Shown: positions 11,603 through 26,195 of the stretch, piece by piece
Numbering within the stretch: the stretch's first letter is position 1
How the letters are laid out: each line of letters begins with the position of its first letter
Origin: Choristoneura fumiferana
Taxonomy: Eukaryota > Arthropoda > Insecta > Lepidoptera > Tortricidae
Length of the DNA stretch: 64,000 nucleotides
NCBI RefSeq assembly: GCF_025370935.1
Contig: NC_133491.1
Span: forward strand, 14,550,435 to 14,614,434
Reading direction: 5' to 3'
Translations under genes and position numbers: made by a program
The notes under the pieces: model-generated
What the model was told of the DNA's origin: nothing
Databases searched by the model: none
The model's input: only the letters and a program-made list of their open reading frames with translations

Positions 11603-12889
11603 CTGGAATGTGACGAAGTGTAGTTTAGTGATGGTGTATTTTCTTTATTTCAAAAACAGAGCATGATAACCACAATTGATAAATCCTAAATAACATTTTG
11701 CAGGGGCGTTCGGTTAAGTAACCCTGAGATATTCCGGATATAAAACACTTGTATACTTTTCGAACACTATTAAATAAATACGACAACAACAAGCGAATGC
11801 AATGGCTAATTTATATCATAGCGGTAATGTTAAAAAATAAAGTAATAATGCACCCGGAAAAAAATCTATAAACCTTGGCATTTAGTGGAAAGCAATGCCA
11901 TGTCGGCTGTCGCGCTCGTTTGACTGCAGTAACTGAGATTTATAGACGTATTGTTTCCCATTAATTACACAATAATCGTTTATGAATAACTAAACAATCT
12001 ATAATAGGATGCAGGTAAATTGTGGTTAGAAATTTGAGGATGTTATCATAGCAACCAGCGTTACGGATGCAAAACAAATGCGAGACCGTGAAACTTAACA
12101 AAGTCCCGTGTTACTTCCTCGCACCTGAAGCACGTTTCAAAGCCGATGCTGCCGGGTCAACACATATTGTTATTGGAAATAATTGATTAGTTGCAAGGAG
12201 CGCGGCGGAAACGGCCAGCCCGCACACTTCGTACAGTCGACCAAAGATTTCTCATTACTCTGTTATTTTTCGTAGCTTTTTAAAAATATGGCTTTTCTAT
12301 CATAGGGAAATTTTGTCAGTGTCTCGTGTATTTGCCGTTGTTCAGTAATAAAAATTCTAGAAATGATATACAAGGAAAGAAAAAAAAACCGAAAATCTTT
12401 AATTAAAAAAATACTAGTACTAAATTATTTTTAGGAATTCTCGGTGCACGAGTCCAGCTTGCATCCAAGAGATTTTTTTCTGATATAACTGTCGTGAAAA
12501 TGGTAAGGAAATAATTTGGTGGACTATAATGCCCATACGTCAGTACGTGACCGCATCATCGTGTGAAAATTACTGGCACTACGCTAACAAGCGTTCCATT
12601 CGTCCTAGAATCTAGAATTTTCCGTATGGCCTACTGACGAGCAGCACGGCTGTCATACACCATGAATTCTTCCATCGACCTCTTTAATTTAAACATCCTC
12701 ATCGCATCTCCGGCTTTTGTACGTCCCCAACTAGGCACAGGTTTCCGTATTAGATGAGCGGTTTGGGCTACAGCCCACGTTACAGCTACAGTTCTCACGC
12801 GAGCCAGTTAAGATATCTATATCTGTGGGAGCTTCACACACAACTGCTTCTTAGTTGTGTGCAGAATCAATCCCTAACAAATATTTTCT

Positions 12890-13030
12890 GCATCTTGTAA
12901 AAAAAATCAAATGAGATTTTGCACATAAATTCCAGAAAACTCAGGTGCGAGCCTGGCTGGGTTGAATCCACGATCTTTAGCTTGAGAGGCCCCAGGTCAA
13001 GCCATTATGGCTATAGGTAGTGCCAGGAGA
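12890..13030 (-). mobile_element. tRNA-derived SINE remnant
   Basis: Shares with the 63255-63690 element the ordered blocks gtgcgagcc, ggttgaatccacgatc, and cttgagaggcc..aggtcaa. On the minus strand these read as the promoter B-box-like part of a tRNA-derived SINE. Truncated. Confidence 0.55.
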
Positions 13031-14514
13031 GTTGAAATGAATCACACACACAGCTACATGAAGAACTGATTGCATAAAAGGAGAATGAATGAAATGAATG
13101 AGTGAATGTCAAAATCCCGCTGTCATTACATGACATGTTCTTGTGTGCGTGACCTCAACTCTGATGGCACTACCTAACCTATACCACAGCTTATTTATGT
13201 AAAGCATTAAATATTTCTCCATATTAGTAGCTAAGCAGCAGGTTGTCTCACCGACATGGACGGAAAGCGATTGGCTATCGAATCATTTTCTCGCTCAAGA
13301 AGAGCAAAAACAGATACTAAGGTCCTGTGTGAGTACAAGAGGACAATATATTAATAGTTGCGCTGGCGTCATCCATTGTCGGCGGAGCTCGTTCTTACAT
13401 CACTTTTGTCCAGCGACAAAGCTATAAAACTCGCTGAGCTATAGATACTCACTCAGCTGAATCAACTTGGCGGCCGCCCCACGACAGTCTTGAATAGCCA
13501 CACTTGACTTGCACCAGGCTGCAATACTGGCGCTCGCAGGATGTGGAATATGATAAGCATCCGTTACAGGCACTTGATTTTATGGGTCGCATATACAAGA
13601 AACTATGTGGAGATTAGGTATAGAGATATAGTGCTGTTCAAAGGTAACTTCAAAATAGTATAAATCGCGTATCGGCGTATCCGAAGTAGTGAGCAGCCCT
13701 GGCGGGCGGCCCGCGGCCCGCAACAGACATCATCTCGCGCGAGGTCTTACGTACATTCAAACTTCTTATCGATACTTTTTACTTCGCAGTTTATTGTTCT
13801 ACGAGAATTAGTTTTTTAATCGATATTCTTACGCACAGTTGCATTGCAATTTACTGATCGAAGGTCAAGTAGATGTAGGTCAGACTGATGCGATAAAAAC
13901 AAATCAATTGACAGCCGATGACGCTGAAGTGCATTTAACGGTGTGTGACGCCGACTGGACGACACTGTTTTAGTTTGGTTAACCTTGACGAGGCGATAAA
14001 TCAAGCAGCCGGCGAATTGAGCAAATTGGCGTTGTTGCTCGTATGGGTCGCCCACGACACGACACAAACAAACACGCAGCCGCTAGCGCCGAGCGCTAAT
14101 ATGAGCGACACGTGCTCGGGCCCACTCGGATGTCTGCGCTAGCCGGGTTTAGTCATCTGCGATTCGTTAATTACTGTTGACACGTCGCTATTAAATATTT
14201 AAAACAGTAGGAATTCTGCGCATACCATATCCTACCACTCACTATTCCATTACGTAAGCATAGTTACATATTTATGTATACCTACCGACCGCGACCTAAC
14301 AAGGAATAAATAGTACACAATAATGAAAACATCTATGTACTTTGCGCGATGTGTATGTGTCACGATATTTTGTTAATGTATGACGTAGGCCCAGACTGTA
14401 CTGCAGTTTGCAGACGGTTTTGTTCCAAAAGTAGACGAATCGATCGTCTGCCGTGTCGCCGGGGCACCGGATCGGCCCGCGGAGTTTTAGGCACATAAGA
14501 TCCCGATCACACAA

Positions 14515-15010
14515 CGGTTTCTTGGCAAACGGTCCCTTGTGCAATGTAGCCCTTTGCAAAACGTCCCTTTCTTAAAAGTACCATCCTTTTCGCAAAAAGT
14601 CCTTTCTGTAAAAGCCCATTTAGCGGAATGTCCCTTCCGCATTAAGGCCCTTATGTTGCTTACGTTCCGTCTGTGGAGCGTCCCTTTTGCAAAACGTCAC
14701 AGCTACAAAATGATCCTACTTATAAGTACAGAGACTAGTACGGTTTGTAAACGGGACATTCTATAAAAGGGACATAATTTTATAACATTTGAAACTTTCG
14801 TGACTTTCACTAATACCTAAAGCTACTGTTACACTACACATTAACATTAGCTTAACTGTAACACTTAATCACGCTAAGTAGCGTGATAAAACCTGGATGC
14901 TATAATAGTTATGGACATAATTTATGTGAAGGACGTTTTGAGGTTGGGATATTTTGAGAGAGAGACATTTATAAAAGGGACCTTTTGCGAAAGGGACAAT
15001 CTGCGAATAG
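14515..15010. repeat. Degenerate short-period repeat field (AAAGGGAC motif)
   Basis: Words such as gcaaaacgtccctt, ttgcaaaacgtc and tcgcaaaaagtcc recur about every 20-25 bases from 14515 to 14700. The complementary forms aaacgggaca, aaaagggacat and gcgaaagggacaa occupy 14750-15000. The two halves are in opposite orientation, so the block is an old inverted pair of a short tandem repeat. Confidence 0.55.
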
Positions 15011-18000
15011 GACTGCGCCTAAACCTCTGCAAATCACGATTCCGAACCAGTTGCTGCGACAGCTGTCAGTGCCGTTACATATAACTGCGACAGCAAGTAC
15101 TGCCACTGCAATGCACGCGCTACCGCAACCAAGGAAGTGACGCCCTGCAAAAACGAGCTGCATTCCGCCTCATATGCCTATATGTATATGAACAAGGAAG
15201 TCCATCAAAATTGCACAAACTCGACATCATCTACCATGCAATCCTGACAACCTAATGTAAATGTGAGTTTAGTTTGTCTGTTACAATTTCCCGCTCGCCC
15301 AAACTACAAAATCGATAATGCTAAAATTTGGAAGGAGATAATTTAAGTCTTTAAGATCTTAGGAAGGATCCCTATAGGATTTTTACCTCAGAAGGTTAGG
15401 TTATGTTCTCGCGGGATAATGATCAACGAATTCTTCGCAGACGCAGCTAGTGACAATAAATATAGGTGTGCTTTGTTTGTATGTGGGGGTTAATCTCTAG
15501 TAATGTTTGAATTTTGAATCAATTCTAAGAATAATTTCGCTAATAGAAAGCTACACTATACTTCTGATTAACATCTAGGCTATTTTACGTCTCGTTAAAA
15601 AGTAAAATCCCAGACGAAGATGCAGGTAACAGCTAGCAACAGCATTTGTTAACCACAATTAAAAAGCATGAAAACATTTGTACCCCCGTACGTCAACGTA
15701 ACCGAACTACTTGCTGAAATATTCCGGAAGCATTTTAGACAGTTTGCATAGCGTCTCTATGTTAACAACAATAACTAGTAACGGATGTAGACGGCGCAAA
15801 ATAATGCTAAAGGTTGCGTGAGCTAGGATCTAGGTTACGCAAATTATGTCATGTAAATAGTTCATACACAGATAGCGGTAATTAGTCTCCGACGGCATGC
15901 CTTTACGAGGCAGATGACTATCACATGATAACGCACAGTAAACAAAGCGCAGATCAAAGTCAACACTGCCCTGCCATCAATAGGTCAATACTAGACAATG
16001 ATTTAAATAAGTCAGCGTCACGACTTCGGTGTTCCGATACGCGCACGTTATCAGTTTTGATGGTCACCCCAATGACAAATATAGGCATAAACCGCTTACA
16101 ATGTTAAGGTCCCGCCATTACATAATAAACAGGTAATCTAGTTATTACGTAGCGAGTGAAAGTGTAGGAAGCGAGAACATTTAGCGACGGACGGTGGACA
16201 AATCGATTTATGATTACACACCCGCACACGACGACACGACAGCACATCACGCGAAGCCAAGTCAACAATGCGTCAATGTCGAGCGACAATAGAGCTTCTG
16301 AGAGAACCGACACCAGCACAGGGAAGACAGGAAGGTCTGAGGCGACAACCGGCGCAGTTAGCGGACGGCACAGGAAGGCCAGGCGCAGGATACCTGTATC
16401 CTCGGCGTAAGAAGGAAGCGCGTCCGCCGCCCACCGCCCGGTGTAAGACAGCGCGCCGTGGCCGCGCCTCGCGATCGTCGCCTCAAACTCTGAGAATTCA
16501 ATGTGCATTCAAAACGACATAAACCCTTCATCAAACATTCACAGGCCGACAGGTTCAGAGGGACATAAGATTACTGAACACTTTTTGTGACAATACCGTT
16601 GCAATCTCCCAAAAACAAGCACTTCTGACCAATGAAGTGTCAACAATACGCAGTGATAAGGCTTTATCTTTCGCCAGCCGGCAACGCGCTCACAGTTTCA
16701 AAGATAACCGAATTAAATGGAATGTAGGAAAGCAAATGTTCTATAGAAATGGATATGATTTGTAGAACTAGGTCATTTGTAGGCGAAGCAAAAGGTCAGC
16801 ATAAAACAATTAAGTACACAAGTAAGCACATTAGTAGGTTTCTATAGCTTTTTGGTTTGCTTTCATTAAATGTCTTTGACCTTTGAAAGTATAATTTACA
16901 ATTAATGTATTCTAACTATCAACATCAACAATGTAGCAAGTTGCGTGGGCGAGCTTGTAGATCACCTTGGTAGCGCAGACGCATTGTATTGTTTGCTTAG
17001 AAACCAGAGCATCGGTGGAAGACAATTGATTGTTTATTTGTAGAGAAGTGAAAATAAAGGGGAGCGGAGTACCTTGTGGTGGCATTCATTCACGCGCGCA
17101 TGCGCGGCACGTCGCACCATTATCATACGCCATCGATCGCGCACAATGGCACCGTTATGTTATGCGCTAGCGCAGGATTATTCGATACCTTACCATTGTT
17201 TGCCAAAGCCTTAGGGGATGACATCATGCGAATAAACGGAGAGTAAAGATAACGAACTTTACATCACTGATATGTAAAGCTAACATTGGCATAAGGTGTT
17301 CTGTTTCAAGTTTTATGAGGCCTAATGTCCAAGGATTCCGCGAAAAGAAATGTGTCTTTTTGCGAATGTATCGGGTATGGGTAGAAAGCGACAGTGGCCC
17401 AGTTTGGAGGCCGAATACGGCGCAAGTGGCAGCCCCTCTTGGAGCGCAATTTGCAGCAATTGGCGGTCCGGTTAACAAACAACAATGCGAATGCAAGTCC
17501 CGTTTAGTAATGAAGCGGTTCCGACTTCAGAATGGGTCGCGTAAGTTAATGCGAATCAAACATTGGCTAGCAGTAACTATTAACCGATTTACGGTCGATG
17601 CGATTTGTGTTATTGTTACACATTTCGTGCCGCTTGTAGCGTGCTCTGCCCACGACGCAAGTATCTACTACCTGCCTGTTGGTTTTAGCTAGTTTTATGA
17701 ATCAAATTAGCAATAATACGAAGGACGACATAATTTCAACTAAGTGAATAAGTCAATGAAATTAACATGTTCGCCTGCGCGGCGAATCGGCCTGTTATTT
17801 ATTATGTAGTTTAGTCGAAAGCGCAACAAATGTCAACAAATAACTGTCTTGATCCTGCACAGTGATGGTTCACTTTCAACAAAACGGGGATAACAACACA
17901 TTTCGAATTAAGATTAACTCCAATTCAGCTCGTCAATGCACTATCACTTGACTGCACGGCTAACTAGGTCACCGAGCCAATTGAGACTCAATGCATCAAT

Positions 18001-19139
18001 TTCTACTCTACAAAAGGGAAAAGAACAATCGAGAGCCAATTCGGAGGGTCGCAGAGCAGGCGCGGGCGCGGGCGCACAATGGAAGCTGCTCAGTCCAGTG
18101 ATGTCACAGCGGACGCGGGAACAATGCCCCCGGCACAATTAACAACTGTTGTGCTCTTGTGTTAAAATTATCAACCGAAATCAAGTGCACGCATCATGGC
18201 GGAACTGGACCGCCAACGAACCTGCCATCGCCACGTGACTGAGTATCCTTTCCTCCTACAAATTTCATGGCTCTCGTAAGAGCAGAAGCAATAATAAGCA
18301 TTGACTATTTTAAGCAGCAGGTGCATTATGGGAGCCTGTTCTAAGCCCTATCCAATTCAAGTAAAGGATCATCTAGTAGCTTTTGTCTCTGACGTCCCAA
18401 GTACATCAGCTGATAAAATAAGAGCCACGTAAGATGCTGATTTCTAAATCTGATTTAGAAAGCACAAGATTGCATATAGTGCACATGTAACTGTAGATCA
18501 CAGATTACAAACAAAATAGTTAATGTTACGGATTCTGTTATCCAACTAGGAACAACAGATCCAGGCGACTCACCACTCACAGTGTAAATAGCAGTCATAG
18601 ACACAAAGAACATTTTCGAGTAACGACTGCCAAAAAGAATACAATCACTACGTGTCAACAACAGCGGTGGGGAAGTATCCAGATGGAGAGACAGAGCATG
18701 TCTAGTCTCTAGTGAGCGTCTCCGTTCCGTAACGCTTCAATGGAAGCCCACTCTAATCGTAGGAAGAAGAACTAGAGTAGCGTGTCAGGTTGCAACGCGC
18801 CGCTTAGTCTTGCGACACTAACTGCAGCGATAGCGATCGACCTGATACCGGATTACATTGTATCGGGCGATCTAGAATGTACTACAGCCACTACAATAAT
18901 AAGTTTCACTTGGGCATAAAATTTTAATAATATAAATGTCTCTGCCGGGAATGCCAGCCAGATGCGATGGAGCACTCAGCCGTATGATGGGTCGGTCACC
19001 AGTGGCCAGGCAGGCCGAGGCGGAGGGGCGACCTGGACGCGGAACTGAGCGAGTGCCGAACATGGCTTGAGAAAGGGGATTTGGAGGTCAAGAGGAGCCT
19101 TGTATAGCCTAGCTTAACAAATAAAATCCTAACCCATCC

Positions 19140-19215
19140 ATCATCATCAGCTGGAAGACATTAAATGTTGAAAAAAGCTCTCCCCCTTAGAACGCCACAA
19201 TGAACGACAACTTGC
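19140..19215 (+). mobile_element. Lepidopteran interspersed repeat fragment (LINE/SINE)
   Basis: catcatcagctggaagacat followed by ctcccccttagaacgccaca and atgaacgacaacttgccac matches the phrases at 20541 and 48560. Short and degraded. Confidence 0.5.
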
Positions 19216-20540
19216 CACATGCATCATCCTAACTCATGTTTGGACTTTCTTTGAGTTTTACAGAGACTGATAGAAGGGCTCACCTTCCAGTGATATTAGT
19301 CACCCCGATACGCCCACTTGCTCGCTGTGGCATGGATTAAACATGTGTTAATTAAAGCTGTACGCCGTACTTAATATGGCGCAGAGAAGCATACAATAAT
19401 AAAATGCGATGGCCACATCAGAGCCCAGTTCTAGAGCATGTCGGAGCCCCTTAGGTACCAAAATAGGGCCACACTCCGTCGTTAAAAATACCAACCAAGT
19501 AAACAATGTTTTTTTCGTACCAACCAGTGAATATATCTGATTTTCAGGGTTCTGTTGGGGTCGGAAGTCCTAGGACTGCATACATAACAGCACGGGCAAA
19601 GCAAAGACGGGCCTGAGTAACATTAGAAGCTTCCTTTCCTTTAACCCAAAGATATCAAATTATTTTACAATCACCTATGTATGTCAACTACTAGCTTGAT
19701 TTGATGGTTGAATAAAAAATGGGCTATCTCTCTATTCTGTGAGAATGACCGAGATCCCTTTTTGATGCACCTCTATGATCCCCAAGAAATATGTTTGCTA
19801 AATTTCAAGTCTCTAGCTTCAGTGGTTTAGGCCGTGTTTGTTCTGCCAGACAATTAGTTAGTCAGCCACAGTACCTACTCTTTCATAGGTATAGATAGAT
19901 GGAAAAATTTGGTCAAAGATAGTCATCTATGTCCAGCTCAAATAAGCCTGTTTGTGTGATCATCTGATGACAAGCGTGACGATCCGGTGCGTCGCATGAC
20001 GCATCCAATTCTCTATACACGACACAAATTATCCCATTCAATAAGCCAGTAACAAAAGCATGTTGTTCCACGATGTTAACGCGTGTGCACAATGGACTAT
20101 CAGACGCATCGGGCGGCGAAAGTGGCGGTCGCGCTCCCATTGCCACCGCGGGACGGCACCCGCAGCCGCAGACCGAGCCTTGACATTCACGCAGACGCAA
20201 ACTGCGTTACACTGTGGTTACACTCAAAAATATTATAAGAAAAGATGTACTGGTATGGTACAATTCCGTCAACCGAGTTCTGTAGTAAGATGCTATAATT
20301 TTTTATGTGAAAGTGAAAAGTCTAAAATGATATGTAAACAGCTGCAAAAAATACGCCAACAAGATAGTAATCGCTATAGTTACTTCTAAAGAACGCGGAA
20401 TAATTATTTCGATAATACCTGCCGCGATTTAAACTGGCCGGTAAGATCGTCCGATTTAACCGTTGTAGACTTCTTTTTGTAGTTTTTTGAAGTCTCAAAT
20501 CTATGTCAGCTAGCCTCAGCCGCTTGAAGCCCTCAAAGAG

Positions 20541-20620
20541 AATCATCATCATCATCATTAGCCGGAAGAGATCAAACTGCTGAACAAAGGCCTCCCCCTT
20601 AGAACGCCACGCTCATAAAG
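20541..20620 (+). mobile_element. Lepidopteran interspersed repeat fragment (LINE/SINE)
   Basis: A (atc)n start followed by agccggaaga, ctgctgaacaaaggcctccc and ccttagaacgccac: the same series as at 48560-48760. Truncated after about 80 bases. Confidence 0.5.
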
Positions 20621-23600
20621 AATATCCATCAAGAATGAGAAGTGTATGTGTATTGATTGTATAATAAATAACAGTAAAAGTAAAAATAACACGTGAATAT
20701 AGTAAAACACTACCGCTATGATAATATCGTATAATCGTATCTCATTTGGAAGAAAACTAAAACCAGCGCGACTACCCAAGACATCCGGAACTTGCTTTGA
20801 CTTCAAACTTATAGACGTCATTGAATGCGAGAGCAGGTCAAAAGTCTCGAGCGAGTGCACTCCCTTGCACTGGGCCTTGGCAATCAATCCGCTCGGGTTC
20901 GACGCCTCTCGCTGGCAACCGACACAGATACACCACGATTAGACTTGATAAACAAACGATAAGATTGCTCACTTCCGAAGAACTAGATGTGTTACACCAC
21001 TCGAAGAAATTGACGGCATGATTAATGAAATTCTGCGAGTTTTACCAAGTGATACAGGCGGATAGTTGGACGTTATCGGGTCACGCAGAGGACTGCTGCG
21101 CTATCGATCGAGTGTTTGTAATTGCAGCGCACTCATATAGTTAGTCAATAATCGTTTTAACTGTCGCGTTGCAGAATGATATAAAGCGCGTCATGGAATC
21201 AGAAATAATGTTATGACTTCAGCTGAACCGAAAAGTTCTAGAACGAAGGAAAATACGTATCGTTACAAGTTGTAACGCTACAAATTTTACATCACTTCTC
21301 GGTAATTGGCAAGATATCTTTTTATTTAATCCCGATGAGCTTCCTGTGTTATTTAGAACACAATAGTAAAAAATGAGGGTGAAACAGAGTCAATGAGCTA
21401 TTAAGAGGCTACCGAGCGCGAGGAAATGTCCAAGTTAACAAGTCGCGCGCTGGCCCGAATTGCGCTTCCGGATTAGCGGCGCGTGCGCGGGCGCCTACAG
21501 CGCAGACCTATGACAACAGTGAAACCCCGCGGCGAAACGTTCTCCGCATTACCGCTAACTAATTCCAAACAAACTAGCGCTCGCGCCGCGGCCGGTAATA
21601 AAAATTAAGCGATAACCATTTCGACAAATTGTCTCGAGAAAATCAAGGCGATGTTTACGACAATCGAAAGCCAAATTTCTCCGTATGCAAAGTAATTGTA
21701 AATTATATCAGGACAATGAACGATACTTAGCGGAATGATCCGTTTGGAAATGCTGACGCTGAGTCAGCCCGGGCCCTGTTCGACGACGATGACGAGGCGA
21801 TGACGCAACCAGCGATATATAATGAGAAAATGCATAGAAAAGTGCTAATAACTGTTCCGCGGAATCGGAAGACAAGTGGGCCGCTCGGAGATAGCGAGCT
21901 CGACGAGGTAACTAGATCATTATAGCTGCATAGATAGTGGATAATCGGCGATAGGCTCACACTTGACACGTACTTAACGTCCTTGTATTCGCGCCCATGC
22001 GGGCTATATACATATTATTAGTTAGTCGATAATATCTAATTTTATCCAATGAAGGCAAATAATTCTAAAACAACCTTGACCGTGAGAGCGCAGGCAAAAA
22101 CTAGTATTTAGTATGCTCTAAAAACCGGACATTGGTAGACAATTGTTGGATCCGCGATCCGAAGGTTGTGTGGAGATAATGGAGCATCAGCACAATGCGC
22201 AAGGCCGCCGCGCGGCGCGGGCGCACCCCGGCCGCGGCACCGCCCGCGCCGGCATCAAACACCGGCGCTATTTACGCAAACACCTTATCATTATCAGTAC
22301 AGTATCAGTACCTACTATGAATTCATTGCGAGCTCACGTGAGACCCGGTGACGCAAACGACTGTTAAACAGCTAGCGGTACTATTAAGGTTATAAGTATA
22401 ATTAACAGATTCATTTTAAGTTTTATGGATAAAGGTCTTGGCACAGCTTGATAGCTCGCTGGAGTTCCGTGTCTGGTCGTGCTAATAATACAAACGCATG
22501 CCTCCGGAGTAATGCAGATCGATACGTTAGAACTCGCAGTTAATTCCAATCTAAAAGCGGAGTAAATGACTAAGACGGAGATAACGATAAACCTGCGGCG
22601 ATAGAACCCGGAGATTATGATACGTCGATGCGATATATTGCTTTCGCTACGTTACATAGGCGCGTTGCGTAATATGGACATTAATACTTTATGTAAGCAA
22701 GTCGTTAGGAAGCTATCGAATTCATTTAAACTCGGTCATTGAATCAATTGGCGCGACATTCTGATATTAGAGCACTAGGCCACAACTGCCACAAGATGGC
22801 AACGATGAAGAATTCTGATATAGAAATAATGCAAGGCCAAGAACCTGTCAATGAACCTTTGAGCAATGTTGAAAATTTCTGACGAATCTTGCAAGTAAAC
22901 CGTTAAACAGTTGAAAACGCTAATTATGTGACGCCAAGAGTTAAAAACGAGTTGAGAGGGCACCGAGAACAAAAGGAGGTCGGATTTTGACACGTACCAC
23001 GCGACAAACACTAAGTCTCCGTAGACGCGAGACGCCATTATTTTGTTGTATGGAAGTACTTTGCAACATCCGACACGATTAGTAAAGGGAGAGAAGGTCC
23101 AACAAGATTACGAGCAAAGCAACAAGCTGCCATAAATGGTTAGATGTTGAGTAGCAGCAAAACATATTGCCAGATTGGCAAGACCCTACATTTATGTTCA
23201 ATGATAGACAACGAAAAAAACAATTACAAAACAAAACTATATCCTTAAAGCCCGATCAATGCGAAGTTTTTATGACCGACGAATAAATGAAGTAGATGAG
23301 CCATGAGCGTAATTTTCCTACTAATTTACAAACGATAAGTTTAATTTAGCCCAGGAAGTACCGATCGATAAAGTCTGCATGTTTTTGCGGCAAGCATCAC
23401 GCGAAACGGCCAGCGCCTGCTAATGAGCGGAGAACAGTAGAAAGTTCGGACAAATTAGGAAATCGTGAACTGAAAATTAAAAGTATGACGATCACAACAT
23501 TTCAGATGCGTTATTCGTTTGGCAACCTCGTCTCAGCAGTACCTAAATAACGCTTGACTTAAGTATCAATGTTGTTAGTAAGTTAGATAGAAGGTAAAGT

Positions 23601-23887
23601 ATTTATTGACCGTAGCAAATTATATTTTTGTGTGTATTCTTAACAGAAGACGCTGATTTCGCAAGGAAAAGATTAGGTAGACCATAATCATCAAAGCATA
23701 AAGAATTGCATGAGATATTAATCTTAGTAAACTAACATGAAATATTAGATACCAGAAATATGCGAGGATCTAGCGAGGAATGTATTGTTCATGAACCAAT
23801 AGAAACGCTTCATTAACCTATCCTCGCTCCGCCGAGCTGTTTCCACTAGAGTTGCGCTGAGCGAGGATAGGGAGTACCTGACCAGAG

Positions 23888-24010
23888 GGGCTACTACGAA
23901 ACTCGAAAATCGAAGTTCGTATCCCACCGTCCCTTTCACTCGCGTATTAAATGACATAGTTAAGCGTCAGTGGGTCGTTAACATACGAAGTTCGAGTTTG
24001 CACTTCGTAG
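23888..24010. mobile_element. MITE of the CTACTACGAAACTCGAA family
   Basis: Opens ctactacgaaactcgaaaat and closes with the complement around gaagttcgagtttgcacttc gtagtac. Terminal inverted repeats of about 25-30 bases enclose a core with ccgtccctttcactcgcgta. Related copies are at 24181, 35347 and 35788; 9498 and 33158 are more diverged. Confidence 0.65.
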
Positions 24011-24180
24011 TACCTACAGGGCCTGAGGCCGTATTGTCCAACGCGCTGATGTTCGCGATCGCATTCACCATCTTTCTAGCCTCGTCTTATACCATGTGGG
24101 AGAAAGAAGTGGTGAAAACGATTGTAATTCCAAGTCTGTTAGACAATAAGGCCTCTGGAAGCAAACGGCAGAACAGCGCA

Positions 24181-24306
24181 GGGCTACTACGAAACTTGAA
24201 ACTCAATAAGTTAGTGTCGTATTCGTATCGTCCCTCTCGCTTGCGTATTAAATAGTATAAGTGTCAGAGGGACCGCACAACACGAACTTCGAGTTTCGTA
24301 GTAGCT
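24181..24306. mobile_element. MITE of the CTACTACGAAACTCGAA family
   Basis: ggctactacgaaacttgaa at the left and gaacttcgagtttcgtagta at the right are inverted partners; the core has cgtccctctcgcttgcgtat. It lies only 170 bases from the previous copy. Confidence 0.65.
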
Positions 24307-24768
24307 CTGCAGCCTTTTGATACTTGACATGTTTGGGAGTTACAAAGTGGAAAAGTAAACATGATTCATGGTAATGGAACTATGCGCAATGACTAGTGGT
24401 GGTCATTTGGTGATTAATATTGTTTTAATTAGTCAACATTTTTGCGATTAGTTATGCGAATGTCACTTAAGCAGTCTTTACGTCATGTGGTGTACAATCA
24501 GCAGCAGACGTAGATAACCATAAACAGTTGTAGAGCCGAAAATTACCGATACGCGATTGTACTGCCAAGATCAATTTTGTTGTTGTTTTATGTGCAACTT
24601 TACTGATATCCACGACCACGATGCAACTTTTGGGAATTCCCACAGGAATTAAGTAAAATCGAGGAATTTCAAGTCAACTACCGGATCTAGTTTACAAGTG
24701 TGAAGCCGCAGGTAGTCTAGCAAAAAAACAAATATACAAGAATTGGTTATTTAAAGGTATAAGATTTA

Positions 24769-24902
24769 CCCCCTGTTTCACCATCCACTGATTATCTGAC
24801 GGATAAAGGTGATGCCGTCTCTGTTTGTTTTGTTCGAATAGACGGAGACGGCATCACATTTATCCGTCAAATAAAATTAATCAACGGATGGGAAACAGCC
24901 CC
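24769..24902. mobile_element. MITE with GGGGCTGTTTCACC ends (PIF/Harbinger-like)
   Basis: Ends ccccctgtttcaccatccac and its complement, flanked on both sides by TTA. The inner arms gatgccgtctctgtttg and gacggagacggcatcacatt pair. A 3-bp TTA target duplication with G-rich ends is what PIF/Harbinger elements leave; the superfamily call is inference. Other copies are at 25712 and 47430. Confidence 0.75.
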
Positions 24903-25007
24903 TTACTAGTGTGTTTACACTATGGTTGTTTAACCCATTTGAGGCAAGCCACGTCACAACTACCATCGATAAATGAACTAAAAGAATGATTCAATAAACC
25001 ATCGGTA

Positions 25008-25154
25008 AAGCCGAGTTTAGACTTGCAGAAAAATCGTGTAAAGCATTACATTGCGAGGCCGTAAAGCCAACGAGTTTGTAGTGGTCAATCGAGTTCGAGC
25101 ACCGCAATGTAATACAATTTGTACGATTTTTCTTGCAAGTCTAAACTCGGCTTA
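25008..25154. mobile_element. MITE with AAGCCGAGTTTAGACTTGCA ends
   Basis: The first 21 bases (aagccgagtttagacttgca) recur inverted at 25134-25154 with about one mismatch, and further pairing continues inward (cattacattgcg and cgcaatgtaat). A compact non-coding transposon. Confidence 0.75.
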
Positions 25155-25711
25155 AGACGGCAATACTTTTATGAAGAGATTATTCCAGCGAGTAGGATTG
25201 TGAAGCTACGAATTAGAGAACATTTAATGCACCGCGATTGCAAGCGGGCCGCACGGCCACACTTTCACCGACACTTATTATTGTTATTTATTTAGACAGA
25301 CTATTGTAGAATCGAAAATACGAAAGCGGGGGAGCAATGATAAAAAAATACAGCAAGTCGTCGAAATTAACTCCCGTAGTGCCAGTGCTTAGTCATAAAC
25401 TGCGTGCGAATTGGAACATCTGTTCTTACGTCTACTGAAGTTTAAATTTTCTAGACAAATGAGCTAACACTTTCTGGGTTACCCCTTTACCATTGCATTA
25501 CTATTGCTCGTTCCATTACAGTATAATTTATGGCTCTATTGTTTATTATAAACAGACGAGCACACCAAGTTAAGTCTTATTCCGTAGGCTATTTATATAA
25601 GTCATAAATAATTTGTAGATGTGTCCTAGTAAATAAATGTGAAAGTTAACTTTGTTGGTGTGCCTTTGTGGTTGGATGACGTGTCGGCTGTGTTTATTTG
25701 AACGAAATTAA

Positions 25712-25852
25712 CCCCCTGTTTCACCATACATAGATTAAATTTATCTGACGGATAAATGTGATGCCGTCTCTGTTTGTTTTGTTCGAATAGACGGAGACGG
25801 CATCACATTTATCAGTCAAATAAAATTGATCAATTGGTGGTGAAACAGCCCC
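25712..25852. mobile_element. MITE with GGGGCTGTTTCACC ends, second copy
   Basis: Same ends and the same gatgccgtctctgtttgttt tgttcgaatagacggagacg core as the element at 24769, about 940 bases away in the same orientation. Flanked by TAA/TTA. Confidence 0.75.
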
Positions 25853-26195
25853 TTAGCATTTTAGTAGCATGCCACAAAGATGGCACTTAAGACATTTTTT
25901 ATCCCGGTTGTTTGTTCAAATTGATGTACCAAGTAGTTGACGCAACCGTTGTGTTGCATGCGACAGACGGACACTCAGTAACAGTAACTGTTTTGTGCTC
26001 ATTTTTGTCGTATTTAATTTGGAGATTTCATATTGAATAGCTCATTAATCTTATTAACTGAAATGACGTCTCTGTGTGCGGATTTTTTAATTACCTACTA
26101 CGAATTTTGCGCAGCATATCGCGGGCAAAATCATCTGGATTAACAGCGCTGTATTTTTTTCAAGAAAATCACACTAATTATGGATGGACAAGTAG

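Noticed and set aside
16104..17692. Frames of 125-134 codons in EHD intron 1
   Set aside because: No recognisable family, no coherent splice sites and overlapping frames on both strands.
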